A stretch of DNA of 64,000 bases from AWTP1-13 sp033764875 (GTDB lineage: Bacteria; Pseudomonadota; Alphaproteobacteria; Rhizobiales; Hyphomicrobiaceae), in the NCBI GenBank assembly GCA_033764875.1, contig JANRIO010000009.1:62001-126000 (forward strand). Reading direction: 5' to 3'. Each line of letters opens with the position of its first letter. Position 1 is the first letter of the stretch. A program made the position numbers and the translations under genes. The notes under the pieces were generated by a model. The model was not told the DNA's origin, searched no databases, and was given only the letters and a program-made list of their open reading frames with translations. Below are positions 42,137 to 51,160 of this stretch, piece after piece.

Positions 42137-43012
42137 TCATGCGGTCTCGAGCATCTTCAAGGCGCTGTCGAGGCTGCGCCGCATCCGGTTGAAGGACTTC
42201 GAGAGCGATCCGATCTCGTCCGTGTTGGCGTACTCGTACTCCGCCACCGAGGTTTCGCCCAGGCTCACCTGCTCGGCCGTCGTGGCCATCGTGCGCACGG
42301 GCTGGATCACCATGCGATAGAGCAGGATGTCGAGCAGCACGATGAGCACCAGGAAGATGAAGCTGGTGATCCCGAGGAACAGGCCGAAGCTGCGCCAGAT
42401 CTTGCTCGAGGCGATGCTCATCGGCACGGAGAAGATCTGCGCACCGATGGTCTCCCCGAGCTTCCAGCCGAAGCCGTTCTTGTTGCCGTAGAGGGCCACC
42501 ATCGACGGTGGCGCGGCCTCAGGCGTCGAATGGCAGACGAGGCAGTCCTTGTTGCGGATCACCAGCGGGTAGGTGACCGTGTAGTAGGCGCCGTTCGGCG
42601 TCTCGCGGATGCGCACGTCACGCTCCACGCTCGGGTTCCGGCGCAGCGCCTCGATGATCTCGACCTCCCAGTCCTTGGCGAGGTCGGCCGGATTGGTCGG
42701 GTTGAGCGCCGCCTCCTTGTAGTAGAAGTCCGGGAAGCGCTCGCGGAAGTTCCGGAACACGGTCTGCGCCGAGAACGAGGGGATGGTCTGGGGCAGGAAC
42801 TGCACCGCCGACTGATCCGCCAGCAGCGGCAGGATCTCGTCGGAGGTGTACTTGCGCACCGACAGCGCCTGCGAGCGCATGACGTCGATCTGCGACTGCA
42901 ACTGCTCGATCGCCTCCGATTTCGACACCTGATAGAAGAGCACGGAGGAGATGGCCAGGCCGACCACGAAGCAGGCCGCCAGGATGATATTGAATTTGAG
43001 CTGCAGCCCCAT
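42137..43012 (-). CDS. Membrane c-type haem sensor, DUF3365 plus HAMP
   Basis: 291 residues. TM1 is at about 7-28, a periplasmic domain follows to about 205, TM2 at 208-233, then a cytoplasmic HAMP domain (about 234-287) with VIQPVRTMATTAEQVSLGE. The periplasmic part is DUF3365-like and carries one c-type haem site, CLVCH (Cys157, Cys160, His161). The preceding ITYPLV-type strand and YYKEAALNPTNPAD are typical of the family. It has no output domain of its own. Such haem domains are thought to sense redox state or small ligands. The kinase gene 33 bases downstream is the obvious partner. Confidence 0.9.
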   Translation of the reverse strand: MGLQLKFNIILAACFVVGLAISSVLFYQVSKSEAIEQLQSQIDVMRSQALSVRKYTSDEILPLLADQSAVQFLPQTIPSFSAQTVFRNFRERFPDFYYKEAALNPTNPADLAKDWEVEIIEALRRNPSVERDVRIRETPNGAYYTVTYPLVIRNKDCLVCHSTPEAAPPSMVALYGNKNGFGWKLGETIGAQIFSVPMSIASSKIWRSFGLFLGITSFIFLVLIVLLDILLYRMVIQPVRTMATTAEQVSLGETSVAEYEYANTDEIGSLSKSFNRMRRSLDSALKMLETA

Positions 43013-43101
43013 CGTGCTATCTCGCCAGTGACCAAGGTCCGTTGTACGATACTCAGTATTCGTTGGCGGTCGGAAAGACCTCATCGTTAGGGGATCGCCC
43101 A

Positions 43102-44193
43102 GTGTCTGTCGAGTCGAATGCCGGGAGGACGCCGTTGCGCTGCTTCGTAGCCCTCGCCTTGCTCGTTGCGATCGCCTTGGCCCTTCCTGCCGCCAGTACC
43201 GGCGCCCACGCGCAATCCTCTTCGGGCAGTGTCGCTCTGCTTCTTTCCGCCGAGGACTACGCCAACTACAAGCCTTCCGAGGTCGGAGCGGCCCGGGCGC
43301 AGGAGATCGCCACTCTACTCAAATCGCGCGGCTTCGATGTCTCCTCGGTAACAAATCCGACAAACGCTGCCGCGCGTGCCGCCCTGCGCGACCTTTCCAC
43401 CAAGGTTGCCGGCGCGCGGCTCGCCCTCGTGCTGGTCATGGGCCACGGCGTCTCCGCGTCCGGGCAGACCTTCTTCCTGCCGAGCAACGCCGAGATCGAG
43501 CGCTCCACCGATCTGCTCTCCCGCGGCCTCTCCATCGCCAACGTGGCCCAGATCATCTCCAGCGCCAAAGCGGGCGGCGTCTGCTTCTTGATGACCTCGC
43601 CCAACTTCCCCAAGCCCGTCGAAGGGGTCGACTTCCGTCCGGCCGCCAGCCTTCAGGCCGCGCCCAACGTGGCGCTCGGCGTGTCGAACTCGCCCAAGAT
43701 CCCCCTCTCGCGCGCCGACATCACGGCGGCCCAGTCGGCCCGGGACATCGCCGCCCTGCTGCAAGCCCAGCCCGGCGCCGATCTCAAGCAGCTGCTGGCA
43801 ACCTGCGCAGCCCAGCAGCAGGGCACCTTGATCAACACCCCGGCCGATGTCGCGCTGACCGCCCCGAAACCCAAGCCCAAGCCCGAGATCGCCGCCGCAC
43901 CGCCGCCACCTCCGCCGCCACCTCCGCCGGCCACGCCTCCGGCCGAGCCCCCCGCCGTGTCGGACGAGATGGTGCAGGCGCTGCAGGCGTTGGAAGGCAT
44001 GCTCGATCCGCGCCAGGTCCGCCGCGTGCAGACCAAGCTGACGAGCCTCGGCCTCTACCAGGGCCCCATCGACGCCATCATCGGGCCGCTCACCCGCATC
44101 GCCATCAAGGACTACCAGAAGCGCACCGGCCAGGCGGAGACGGGCTTCCTCACGCCCGCCCAGCTCAAGGCTCTCGTCGAAGGCGTTCCCTGA
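43102..44193 (+). CDS. Secreted pseudo-caspase with peptidoglycan-binding domain
   Basis: 363 residues from a GTG (43102) preceded by AGGGGA; a TTG 60 bases upstream is an alternative. A signal peptide (LALLVAIALALPAASTGAHA) leads to a caspase-like domain (about 40-240). His115 is kept in VMGHGVSAS, but the cysteine motif is degenerate: VCFLMTSPNFP aligns with the usual L-D-A-C-R-D-N-P so that Ser166 replaces the catalytic Cys. A proline-rich linker (about 253-285, ten prolines in a row) leads to a PG_binding_1 domain (about 303-360, VRRVQTKLTSLGLYQGPID). Probably a non-catalytic, wall-bound periplasmic protein. Divergent from the haem sensor gene. Confidence 0.85.
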   Translation: MSVESNAGRTPLRCFVALALLVAIALALPAASTGAHAQSSSGSVALLLSAEDYANYKPSEVGAARAQEIATLLKSRGFDVSSVTNPTNAAARAALRDLSTKVAGARLALVLVMGHGVSASGQTFFLPSNAEIERSTDLLSRGLSIANVAQIISSAKAGGVCFLMTSPNFPKPVEGVDFRPAASLQAAPNVALGVSNSPKIPLSRADITAAQSARDIAALLQAQPGADLKQLLATCAAQQQGTLINTPADVALTAPKPKPKPEIAAAPPPPPPPPPPATPPAEPPAVSDEMVQALQALEGMLDPRQVRRVQTKLTSLGLYQGPIDAIIGPLTRIAIKDYQKRTGQAETGFLTPAQLKALVEGVP

Positions 44194-44202
44194 CGGGACG
44201 CC

Positions 44203-45321
44203 TCAGAGGCCGCACCACCGCGCGATCAGCCGCTCGTAGATGCTGACGGCCTCGTCGATCTTGTCGAGATCGCACCACTCGTCCGTCTGGTGCGCCATGT
44301 GCGCCGGCCCCGGCCCCAGGATCACGGTTGGCACATTGCCGAGCGCCGGGGTCAGCGCCGAGGCGTCCGTGAAGTAGGGCGCCGCCTCGACCACCGGTGC
44401 GTGCCCGATCTCCTGGCACACCGCGAACACCTCGCGCACGAAGGCATCGCCGGGATCGGTCCACACGCTCGGCGCCTCGACCGTGACGGTGAGCTCGACG
44501 TCGCTCCCCAGCGTGCTCTTGAGCGCCTCGCGCAGGCGGTCGAGGTCCTGCCCCGGCACCGTGCGGATGTCGATGCCGATCTCGGCCCGGTCCGGCACCG
44601 AGTTGATGTTGAGGCCGCCGTGCACGAAGCCCACGTTGAGCGTCGGGGCTCCCATCACCGGATGGCGCGCGACGTTGAAGCCGAACGTCTCCAGCTTGGA
44701 TATGGCGGCGGCCGCCTTGTACACCGCGTTGATGCCCTTGTCCGGCATCGATCCGTGCGCGGTCACGCCCTTGGTCACGGCCGTGGCCCAGAATGCGCCC
44801 TTGTGCCCGCACAGCGGCCGGTTGCTCGTGGGCTCGGCAACGACCAGGGCGCCGGCCTCGCCGGCCATGCCGCGCTTGGCCAGCACCGCGGCGCCGGCGA
44901 CGCCGACCTCCTCGCCGGCGGTGATGTAGAGCACCACGCCCGGCGTGCCCGCGAGACTGGGCGCCATGGCCACCGCCGCAGCCACGATCGCCGCCGTGCC
45001 GCTCTTCATGTCGGAGGCGCCCCGTCCCCACAGCCGGCCGTCCTTGATCAGCCCCTCGTGCGGCGGCACGCTCCAGGGCTGCAGCCCCAGCGGCACCGTG
45101 TCCGTGTGCCCCGTGAACGCCAGCGGCCGCTTGCCGGCCGCCCCGCCGATGCGGGCGACGAGATTGGGCCTGCCGGGCTCGAGTGGCACCATTTCGCACG
45201 CAAAGCCCGCCTCCGCGAGCAGGCGTGCAAGGTGCTCCGTGCACGCGCCTTCGTTCCCGGGGGGATTGATCGTATCGAACCGGACAAGCTCGGCGGCAAG
45301 CGCGATGGCGCGGGAGGTCAT
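44203..45321 (-). CDS. M20-family deacylase (ArgE/DapE type)
   Basis: 372 residues. Zinc-ligand motifs of the M20 family are visible: AFTGHTDTVPLG (first His and catalytic Asp), WGRGASDMKSG (bridging Asp), ITAGEEVGVAG (catalytic Glu), VVAEPTSN and the final MAHQTDEWC histidine. The dimerisation domain contains TAHGSMPDKGINAVY. It most resembles acetylornithine deacetylase/succinyl-diaminopimelate desuccinylase, and the exact amide substrate is open. The start is the ATG at 45321 (MTSRAIALAAELVRFDTINP). Convergent with the pseudo-caspase gene. Confidence 0.88.
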   Translation of the reverse strand: MTSRAIALAAELVRFDTINPPGNEGACTEHLARLLAEAGFACEMVPLEPGRPNLVARIGGAAGKRPLAFTGHTDTVPLGLQPWSVPPHEGLIKDGRLWGRGASDMKSGTAAIVAAAVAMAPSLAGTPGVVLYITAGEEVGVAGAAVLAKRGMAGEAGALVVAEPTSNRPLCGHKGAFWATAVTKGVTAHGSMPDKGINAVYKAAAAISKLETFGFNVARHPVMGAPTLNVGFVHGGLNINSVPDRAEIGIDIRTVPGQDLDRLREALKSTLGSDVELTVTVEAPSVWTDPGDAFVREVFAVCQEIGHAPVVEAAPYFTDASALTPALGNVPTVILGPGPAHMAHQTDEWCDLDKIDEAVSIYERLIARWCGL

Positions 45322-45513
45322 GGGGGGCTCCGGACTTCTTTTCCTCAGCTTAGGCTTCGATACGCCCGATGCAATCGGCAATTCCCTGCAGCCCTGCCCC
45401 TGCGCGCGGTCAACCCCGAGCGGAACCAATCGCGGCGCCGCGCCTTGTGTCTCGCGGATGGCCGTCCGAGAGCATCACGGGGCGGCTCTCAGAGCACGAA
45501 GGAAGGACCGGGA

Positions 45514-46068
45514 ATGGCACAGATCACAGTCGGCACCGTCGTCGGCAGCCTGCGCCGGGACTCGATCAACGCCAAGCTCGCCCTTGGTCTCGAGAAGCTC
45601 GCGCCCGGCGATGTCGCCTTCAAGCACCTGCCGATCGGCGACCTGCCGCTCTACAATCAGGACGACGACGCAGACCAGGCCGCCTCCGTCCAGCGCCTCA
45701 AGGCCGACGTGAAGGCGGCGCAGGCCCTGCTGTTCGTGACGCCCGAGTACAACCGCTCGATCCCGGGCGTGCTCAAGAACGCGCTGGACCACGCCTCGCG
45801 GCCCTACGGCCAGAGCGCCTGGGCCGGCAAGCCCGCGGGCATCATCGGCGCCTCCGGCGGCGCCATCGGCACGGCCCTGGCCCAGCAGCACCTGCGCAGC
45901 ATCCTCGCCTATCTCGACATGCCCACGCTGACCCAGCCCGAGGCCTACGTGCAGGTGAAGGAGGGCTTCTTCGAGACTGACGGCAGCATCGGCCAGGGCA
46001 GCGCCAAGTTCCTGCAGACCTGGATGGACCACTACCTGGCCTTCGTGCGCCGGCATGTGACGGCCTAG
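45514..46068 (+). CDS. NADPH-dependent FMN reductase
   Basis: 184-residue flavodoxin-like reductase. VGSLRRDSINAKLA is the FMN phosphate-binding loop, and LFVTPEYNRSIPGVLKNALD is the family signature near the isoalloxazine site. GIIGASGGAIGTALAQQHLR follows. It reduces FMN or quinones with NADPH in the cytoplasm. The ATG at 45514 has GGAAGGA just upstream. It stands between two M20 peptidase genes on the opposite strand and has no clear pathway partner. Confidence 0.9.
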   Translation: MAQITVGTVVGSLRRDSINAKLALGLEKLAPGDVAFKHLPIGDLPLYNQDDDADQAASVQRLKADVKAAQALLFVTPEYNRSIPGVLKNALDHASRPYGQSAWAGKPAGIIGASGGAIGTALAQQHLRSILAYLDMPTLTQPEAYVQVKEGFFETDGSIGQGSAKFLQTWMDHYLAFVRRHVTA

Positions 46069-46099
46069 CCGCCGGCAGCTGCTTTCGCCTGTCCCCGCG

Positions 46100-47287
46100 C
46101 TAGGCCTGCCCCGGCATGCGCTGCAGCTCCCGCTCGACGAGCCGGGCGTAGAGCGCAGCCCCGTACGGAATCGCCTCGTCGTTGAAGTTGTAGGCCGGAT
46201 TGTGCACCGGGATGCTGTCGACGCCATTGCCCAGATTGATATAGGCGCCGCGCACTTTCTCCAGCATGAAGCTGAAGTCCTCCGACGCGGCCACCGGCGG
46301 TGCCGTACGGTTCACCTTGTCGTCGCCGACCATCTCGGCCGCGGCATCCGCCACCTCCTGCGTGGCCTTCGCCTCGTTGACCAGCGGCGCGAACAGGTAG
46401 CGGAAATCGAGCTCGGCCGTGGCACCGAAACCCGCCGCCACGCTGGTCGCGATCCGCCGCATGGAGCTCTCGACCAGCGCCATCGTCTCGCTCTTCATGG
46501 TGCGCACGGTGCCGCCCAGGCGCGCCGTCTGCGGAATGACGTTGTAGGCGTCGCCGGCGTGGATCATGGTGACGCTGACCACGGCGGTGTCGGCGGGCGG
46601 CACGTTGCGCGCGACGATCGACTGGATCGCCGACACGATCTGGCTTGCCACCAGCACGGGATCGATCGACCCTTCCGGCCGCGCCCCGTGCGCGCCGCGC
46701 CCGGTGATCGCGATGTCGAAGAAGCTCGCCGCCGCCATCGCCGTGCCCGGCGCGATCACGAACTTGCCGACAGGCTCGCCCGGCCGGTTGTGCATGCCGT
46801 AGATGACGTCGCAGGGAAACCGCTCGAAGAGACCGTCCTTCAGCATCGCCTCCGCGCCCCCGCAGCCTTCCTCGCCCGGCTGGAAGATGAAGTTGACCGT
46901 GCCGTTGAAGGTGTCGCTCTGGGCGAGGTAGCGCGCCGCGCCGAGCAGCATCGTCGTGTGCCCGTCGTGGCCGCAGGCGTGCATCTTGCCCGGAAACTTG
47001 CTGGCGTAGGCAACGCCCGTCGCCTCCTCGATTGGCAGCGCGTCCATATCCGCCCTGAGCCCGATGCTCTTCGGCCCGTTGCCGCGGCGCAGCACGCCGA
47101 CCACGCCGGTCTTGCCGACGCCGCGATGCACCTCGATGCCCCATTCGGCGAGCTTGGCTGCGACGAGATCGGCGGTGCGGTGCTCCTCCATGCCGAGCTC
47201 GGGATGGGCATGAATGTCCTGGCGGATGGCCGTCAGCTCCGCGTGGAAGGTCCGGATCGTCTCGAGCGTCTCGTTCGCGTTGGGCAT
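46100..47287 (-). CDS. M20D-family amidohydrolase (hippurate hydrolase type)
   Basis: 395 residues. M20D landmarks are present: HAHPELGMEEHRTADLV, the metal motif MHACGHDGHTTMLLGAA, FIFQPGEEGCGGAEAML with catalytic Glu, MHNRPG, and VAASEDFSFMLE near the end. Relatives hydrolyse N-acyl amino acids such as hippurate, indole-acetyl or acetyl amino acids. The ATG at 47287 is used (MPNANETLETIRTFH). It converges with the FMN reductase gene 31 bases away. Confidence 0.92.
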   Translation of the reverse strand: MPNANETLETIRTFHAELTAIRQDIHAHPELGMEEHRTADLVAAKLAEWGIEVHRGVGKTGVVGVLRRGNGPKSIGLRADMDALPIEEATGVAYASKFPGKMHACGHDGHTTMLLGAARYLAQSDTFNGTVNFIFQPGEEGCGGAEAMLKDGLFERFPCDVIYGMHNRPGEPVGKFVIAPGTAMAAASFFDIAITGRGAHGARPEGSIDPVLVASQIVSAIQSIVARNVPPADTAVVSVTMIHAGDAYNVIPQTARLGGTVRTMKSETMALVESSMRRIATSVAAGFGATAELDFRYLFAPLVNEAKATQEVADAAAEMVGDDKVNRTAPPVAASEDFSFMLEKVRGAYINLGNGVDSIPVHNPAYNFNDEAIPYGAALYARLVERELQRMPGQA

Positions 47288-47461
47288 GGCGGCAGCGTCT
47301 CTCGCGGGCTGGGATCTCAAATTGGGGGTCCCCACGCCTACCCCAGGCCGCCGCACCGGTAAAGCGCATCGCCCCGCATGGCTGGGCATCGGCCGCGAAA
47401 TGGAGCATTCTGCCTACGCCTTCATCCGGCCGTCGCATTCCCTGCCAGGACCAGAGCGCCC

Positions 47462-48127
47462 GTGCTCAACGCCACCGTCGCGAGCTTCCTGCTCGCCTTC
47501 TCAGCCCTGTTCTCGATCGTCAATCCGCTGGGCGGCGCGCTCATCTACAGCCAGGTGACGGCGGCCCGCCCCCGCGCCGAGCGCGCTGCGCTCGCCTGGC
47601 GCGTCGCGACCTATTCCGGCATCGTCATGCTGACCGCCCTCCTCGCCGGCGCGCCGCTCCTCGGCTTCTTCGGCATCACGCTGAGCGCGCTCAGGATTGC
47701 CGGCGGCCTGGTGGTCGCCGCACACGCCTGGGAGCTGCTGTCGATGCCCGAGACCCAGGAGAGCCGCAAGTCGGCGCAGGCCGCCCCGGCCGGCAACATG
47801 GATGACGTCGCCTTCTTCCCCCTCACGCTGCCCTTCACGACCGGGCCAGGCACCATCGCGGTCGCCGTCGCGCTCAGCGCCAACGGTCCGCAAGCCGGCG
47901 CCGGCATCGTCGCCTTCTATCTCGGCAGCACGCTCGCAGCCCTCTCCATCGCGCTCATCATCGGCGTGAGCTACGCCTCCGCCGACCGGGTCGTGGCCCT
48001 CCTCGGGCAGGCGCGCTCGCGCGTCGTGACCCGTCTCGCCGCCTTCCTGTTGCTGTGCGTCGGGGTTCAGATCCTCCTCACCGGCGTCAACGATGCGCTC
48101 GCGCCCCTGCTGGCGCGCACCCCCTGA
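47462..48127 (+). CDS. MarC-family integral membrane protein
   Basis: 221 residues starting at a GTG. Six transmembrane helices are visible, with the family hallmark FSALFSIVNPLGGALIY in the first and AFFPLTLPFTTGPGTIAVAV in the fourth. There is a short hydrophilic loop (PETQESRKSAQAAPAGN) before the second half. MarC proteins share a fold with NAAT-type transporters, but their substrate is unsettled. The SUKH gene follows after 37 bases. Confidence 0.9.
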   Translation: MLNATVASFLLAFSALFSIVNPLGGALIYSQVTAARPRAERAALAWRVATYSGIVMLTALLAGAPLLGFFGITLSALRIAGGLVVAAHAWELLSMPETQESRKSAQAAPAGNMDDVAFFPLTLPFTTGPGTIAVAVALSANGPQAGAGIVAFYLGSTLAALSIALIIGVSYASADRVVALLGQARSRVVTRLAAFLLLCVGVQILLTGVNDALAPLLARTP

Positions 48128-48164
48128 TGGGCAGTTCGCCCCTGCCGCAGCCGAAGGGCCCGCC

Positions 48165-48671
48165 ATGACCGATGTCGCCGCACTCATCCTCCGCATGGAG
48201 CGCTGGCTCTCGGCGCATCGGCCGGACTACCACGCACTGCTGCAACCAGGCGCGACCGACGCGCGCTTGGATGCGTTCGAGGGCAGGTTCTCGCTCCGGC
48301 TGCCCGATGGCTTCCGCCATCTCTACCGCTGGCGCGACGGGCAGGATCCCATGTCGTCCGCCCCGCTCTACCTCAACCGGACGTTCTCGACGCTGGAGGA
48401 GGTGGCGGAAACCAAGGACCTCCTCGATGGCATGATCGGCTCGGACTTCGCCGAGCCGGCCCACTGGCGACGCGGCTGGGTGCCGTTCCTGCACAACGGC
48501 GGCGGCAGCCACCTCTGCCTCGATCTCGCGGCCGAGGACGGCGGCACCCCGGGTCAGCTCGTCGCCTTCTGGAAGGCCGATCGCGACCGCCCCGTCGAGC
48601 ATCCCGATCTCGAGACGTGGCTGGCGACGCTGGTCGCCGCAATGGAGGATGGCTGTTTGAGGCTCGCCTGA
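48165..48671 (+). CDS. SMI1/KNR4 (SUKH) family protein
   Basis: 168 residues. The SUKH fold is indicated by LPDGFRHLYRWRDGQDP (E/D-G-x-x-W region), GWVPFLHNGGGSHLCLDLA and GQLVAFWKADRDRPV. SUKH proteins serve as immunity partners of polymorphic toxins in some loci, and in others have housekeeping roles; no toxin gene is present here, so the latter is more likely. The ATG at 48165 is used. It is between marC and paaX on the same strand. Confidence 0.82.
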   Translation: MTDVAALILRMERWLSAHRPDYHALLQPGATDARLDAFEGRFSLRLPDGFRHLYRWRDGQDPMSSAPLYLNRTFSTLEEVAETKDLLDGMIGSDFAEPAHWRRGWVPFLHNGGGSHLCLDLAAEDGGTPGQLVAFWKADRDRPVEHPDLETWLATLVAAMEDGCLRLA

Positions 48672-48725
48672 GCCGCCTTGGCAGCCCATTGCGAAGCCCG
48701 CGCAAATCGGGCCTGATGCGCCGGC

Positions 48726-49637
48726 ATGGCGTCACAGGCACAGAGACTGGCACACACATCTCCCCTTGAGCGGCTGCTCGAGCGCTTCGAGCGGCAGCGG
48801 CCGCTGCGCGCCGGCTCGCTGATCGTGACCGTGTTCGGCGACGCCATCGTGCCCCGTGGCGGCACGCTCTGGCTCGGCTCCCTGCTCGAGGTCATGGGCC
48901 TGTTCGGCGTCGAGGGGGGCCTCGTCCGCACCGCGCTGTCGCGGCTCGTGCAGGAGAACTGGTTCGAGCGCACGCGCGCCGGCAAGAACAGCTTCTACCG
49001 CCTCTCGGCGCGGGGCCGCGCCAAGTTCGCGGACGCCACCGCCCGCATCTACCACGCCGGGGAGCCCGCCTGGGACGGCACCCTGCGCCTGGCGCTGCTC
49101 GCGAGCCTGCCGCCGGCCGACCGGCTCGCCGTACGCGACCGCCTCGCCCTCGAGGGCTGGGGCCAGACCGCCCCCCACGTGATGCTGAGGCCGGTCGCCG
49201 GCGGCGAGGCTCTGCCGTCCGACATCGGCGACGTCATCTGGCTCGCCTCGCGCATCGAGGGCAATGCCGATGCCGCGCGCCGCATCGGCGGGAGCTGCTG
49301 GCAGCTCGAGCCCATGGCCGAGGCCTACGCCCGCTTCATCGACACGTTCGGCGCCCTTGGCACGCGCGCCGGCGCCGGCTGGGACGAGGCGGGAGCCATC
49401 CGCCTGCGCCTGCTCCTCATCCACGAGTACCGCCGCATCATCTTGCGCGACCCGCTTCTGCCCAGGCAGATGCTGCCCCGCGATTGGCCGGGCTTCGAGG
49501 CCCGCCGGCTCTGCCGCCAGCTCTACAGGCTCACGCTCGTCCGCTCGGAGGCCTGGCTCGACGCCCACGCCCGCGCTCTCGATGGCCCGCTTCCGCCCCC
49601 CGACGACGCCTTCAAGGCCCGTTTCGGCAGCAGCTAA
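48726..49637 (+). CDS. paaX: PaaX-type repressor of phenylacetate degradation
   Basis: 303 residues. PaaX proteins repress paa genes and release DNA on binding phenylacetyl-CoA. The N-terminal winged helix is seen in GSLIVTVFGDAIVPRGGTLW and GGLVRTALSRLVQENWFERTRAGK. The central and C-terminal parts (WDGTLRLALLASLPPADR; LIHEYRRIILRDPLLPRQ) match the family. It lies directly upstream of paaA in the same direction, with a promoter-like sequence in the gap. Length is normal. Confidence 0.93.
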   Translation: MASQAQRLAHTSPLERLLERFERQRPLRAGSLIVTVFGDAIVPRGGTLWLGSLLEVMGLFGVEGGLVRTALSRLVQENWFERTRAGKNSFYRLSARGRAKFADATARIYHAGEPAWDGTLRLALLASLPPADRLAVRDRLALEGWGQTAPHVMLRPVAGGEALPSDIGDVIWLASRIEGNADAARRIGGSCWQLEPMAEAYARFIDTFGALGTRAGAGWDEAGAIRLRLLLIHEYRRIILRDPLLPRQMLPRDWPGFEARRLCRQLYRLTLVRSEAWLDAHARALDGPLPPPDDAFKARFGSS

Positions 49638-49646
49638 GCTGGGTCA

Positions 49647-49679
49647 TTGACAGGGCGATATGTTACAGTTTCTACTAAC
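49647..49679 (+). promoter_or_regulatory. Promoter and possible PaaX operator before paaA
   Basis: TTGACA (49647-49652) is a perfect -35 box and TCTACT (49671-49676) a 4/6 -10 box at 18-base spacing. Over the -10 lies an inverted repeat GTTA-N10-TAAC (49662-49679) that could be the PaaX site. The stretch is clearly AT-richer than its surroundings and ends 80 bases before paaA. Confidence 0.5.
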
Positions 49680-49758
49680 GATGCCGATTTTTGGTGACAT
49701 ATGAGCCGCCGCCCTCGTCGTCGGGCAGCCGGCGCTGGATCGTCCCGGGAGGACCCGC

Positions 49759-50751
<993 letters not shown>

Positions 50752-50787
50752 CACCAGCGTCCAACCCTGCTCCCAGGAGGAGCCCCC

Positions 50788-51105
50788 ATGACCGAGCCCA
50801 AGCCCGACAAGAAGCCCGAGCCCATGTGGCCGCTCTACGAGGTGTTCCTGCGCCCCAGGAACGGCCTCGCCCACAAGCATGTCGGCTCGCTGCATGCCGC
50901 CGACGACGAGATGGCCCTGCAGAACGCGCGCGACGTCTACACGCGCCGCGGCGAGGCCACGAGCATCTGGGTGGTGCCGTCCAAGGCGATCGTCGCCTCG
51001 GCCCCCGACCAGCGCGAGGCGCTGATCGAGCCCTCGAGTCCCGAGAACAAGCCCTACCGGCACCCGACGTTCTACGACATCCCCGACGAGGTCGGGCACA
51101 TGTAG
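50788..51105 (+). CDS. paaB: Phenylacetyl-CoA epoxidase subunit PaaB
   Basis: 105 residues. PaaB bridges PaaAC heterodimers in the epoxidase. The family pattern WPLYEVFLRPRNGLAHKHVG, then LHAADDEMALQNARDVYTRR and SIWVVPS is complete; a short charged N-terminal tail (TEPKPDKKPEP) precedes it. Strong AGGAGGAG ribosome site 6 bases before the ATG. 36 bases after paaA. Confidence 0.96.
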   Translation: MTEPKPDKKPEPMWPLYEVFLRPRNGLAHKHVGSLHAADDEMALQNARDVYTRRGEATSIWVVPSKAIVASAPDQREALIEPSSPENKPYRHPTFYDIPDEVGHM

Positions 51106-51160
51106 CACCGCTCCCTTGGGAGCGGCGACGGCAACAGGCACCCTCACGAGAGGCATATCC

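Noticed and set aside
43890..43960. Tandem CCG/CCA triplets that look like a DNA repeat
   Set aside because: They encode the proline-rich linker of the pseudo-caspase in frame and are not a separate repeat element or CRISPR.
48165..48671. SUKH protein as an immunity gene of a toxin system
   Set aside because: No toxin, Rhs or secretion gene is adjacent; neighbours are marC and paaX.
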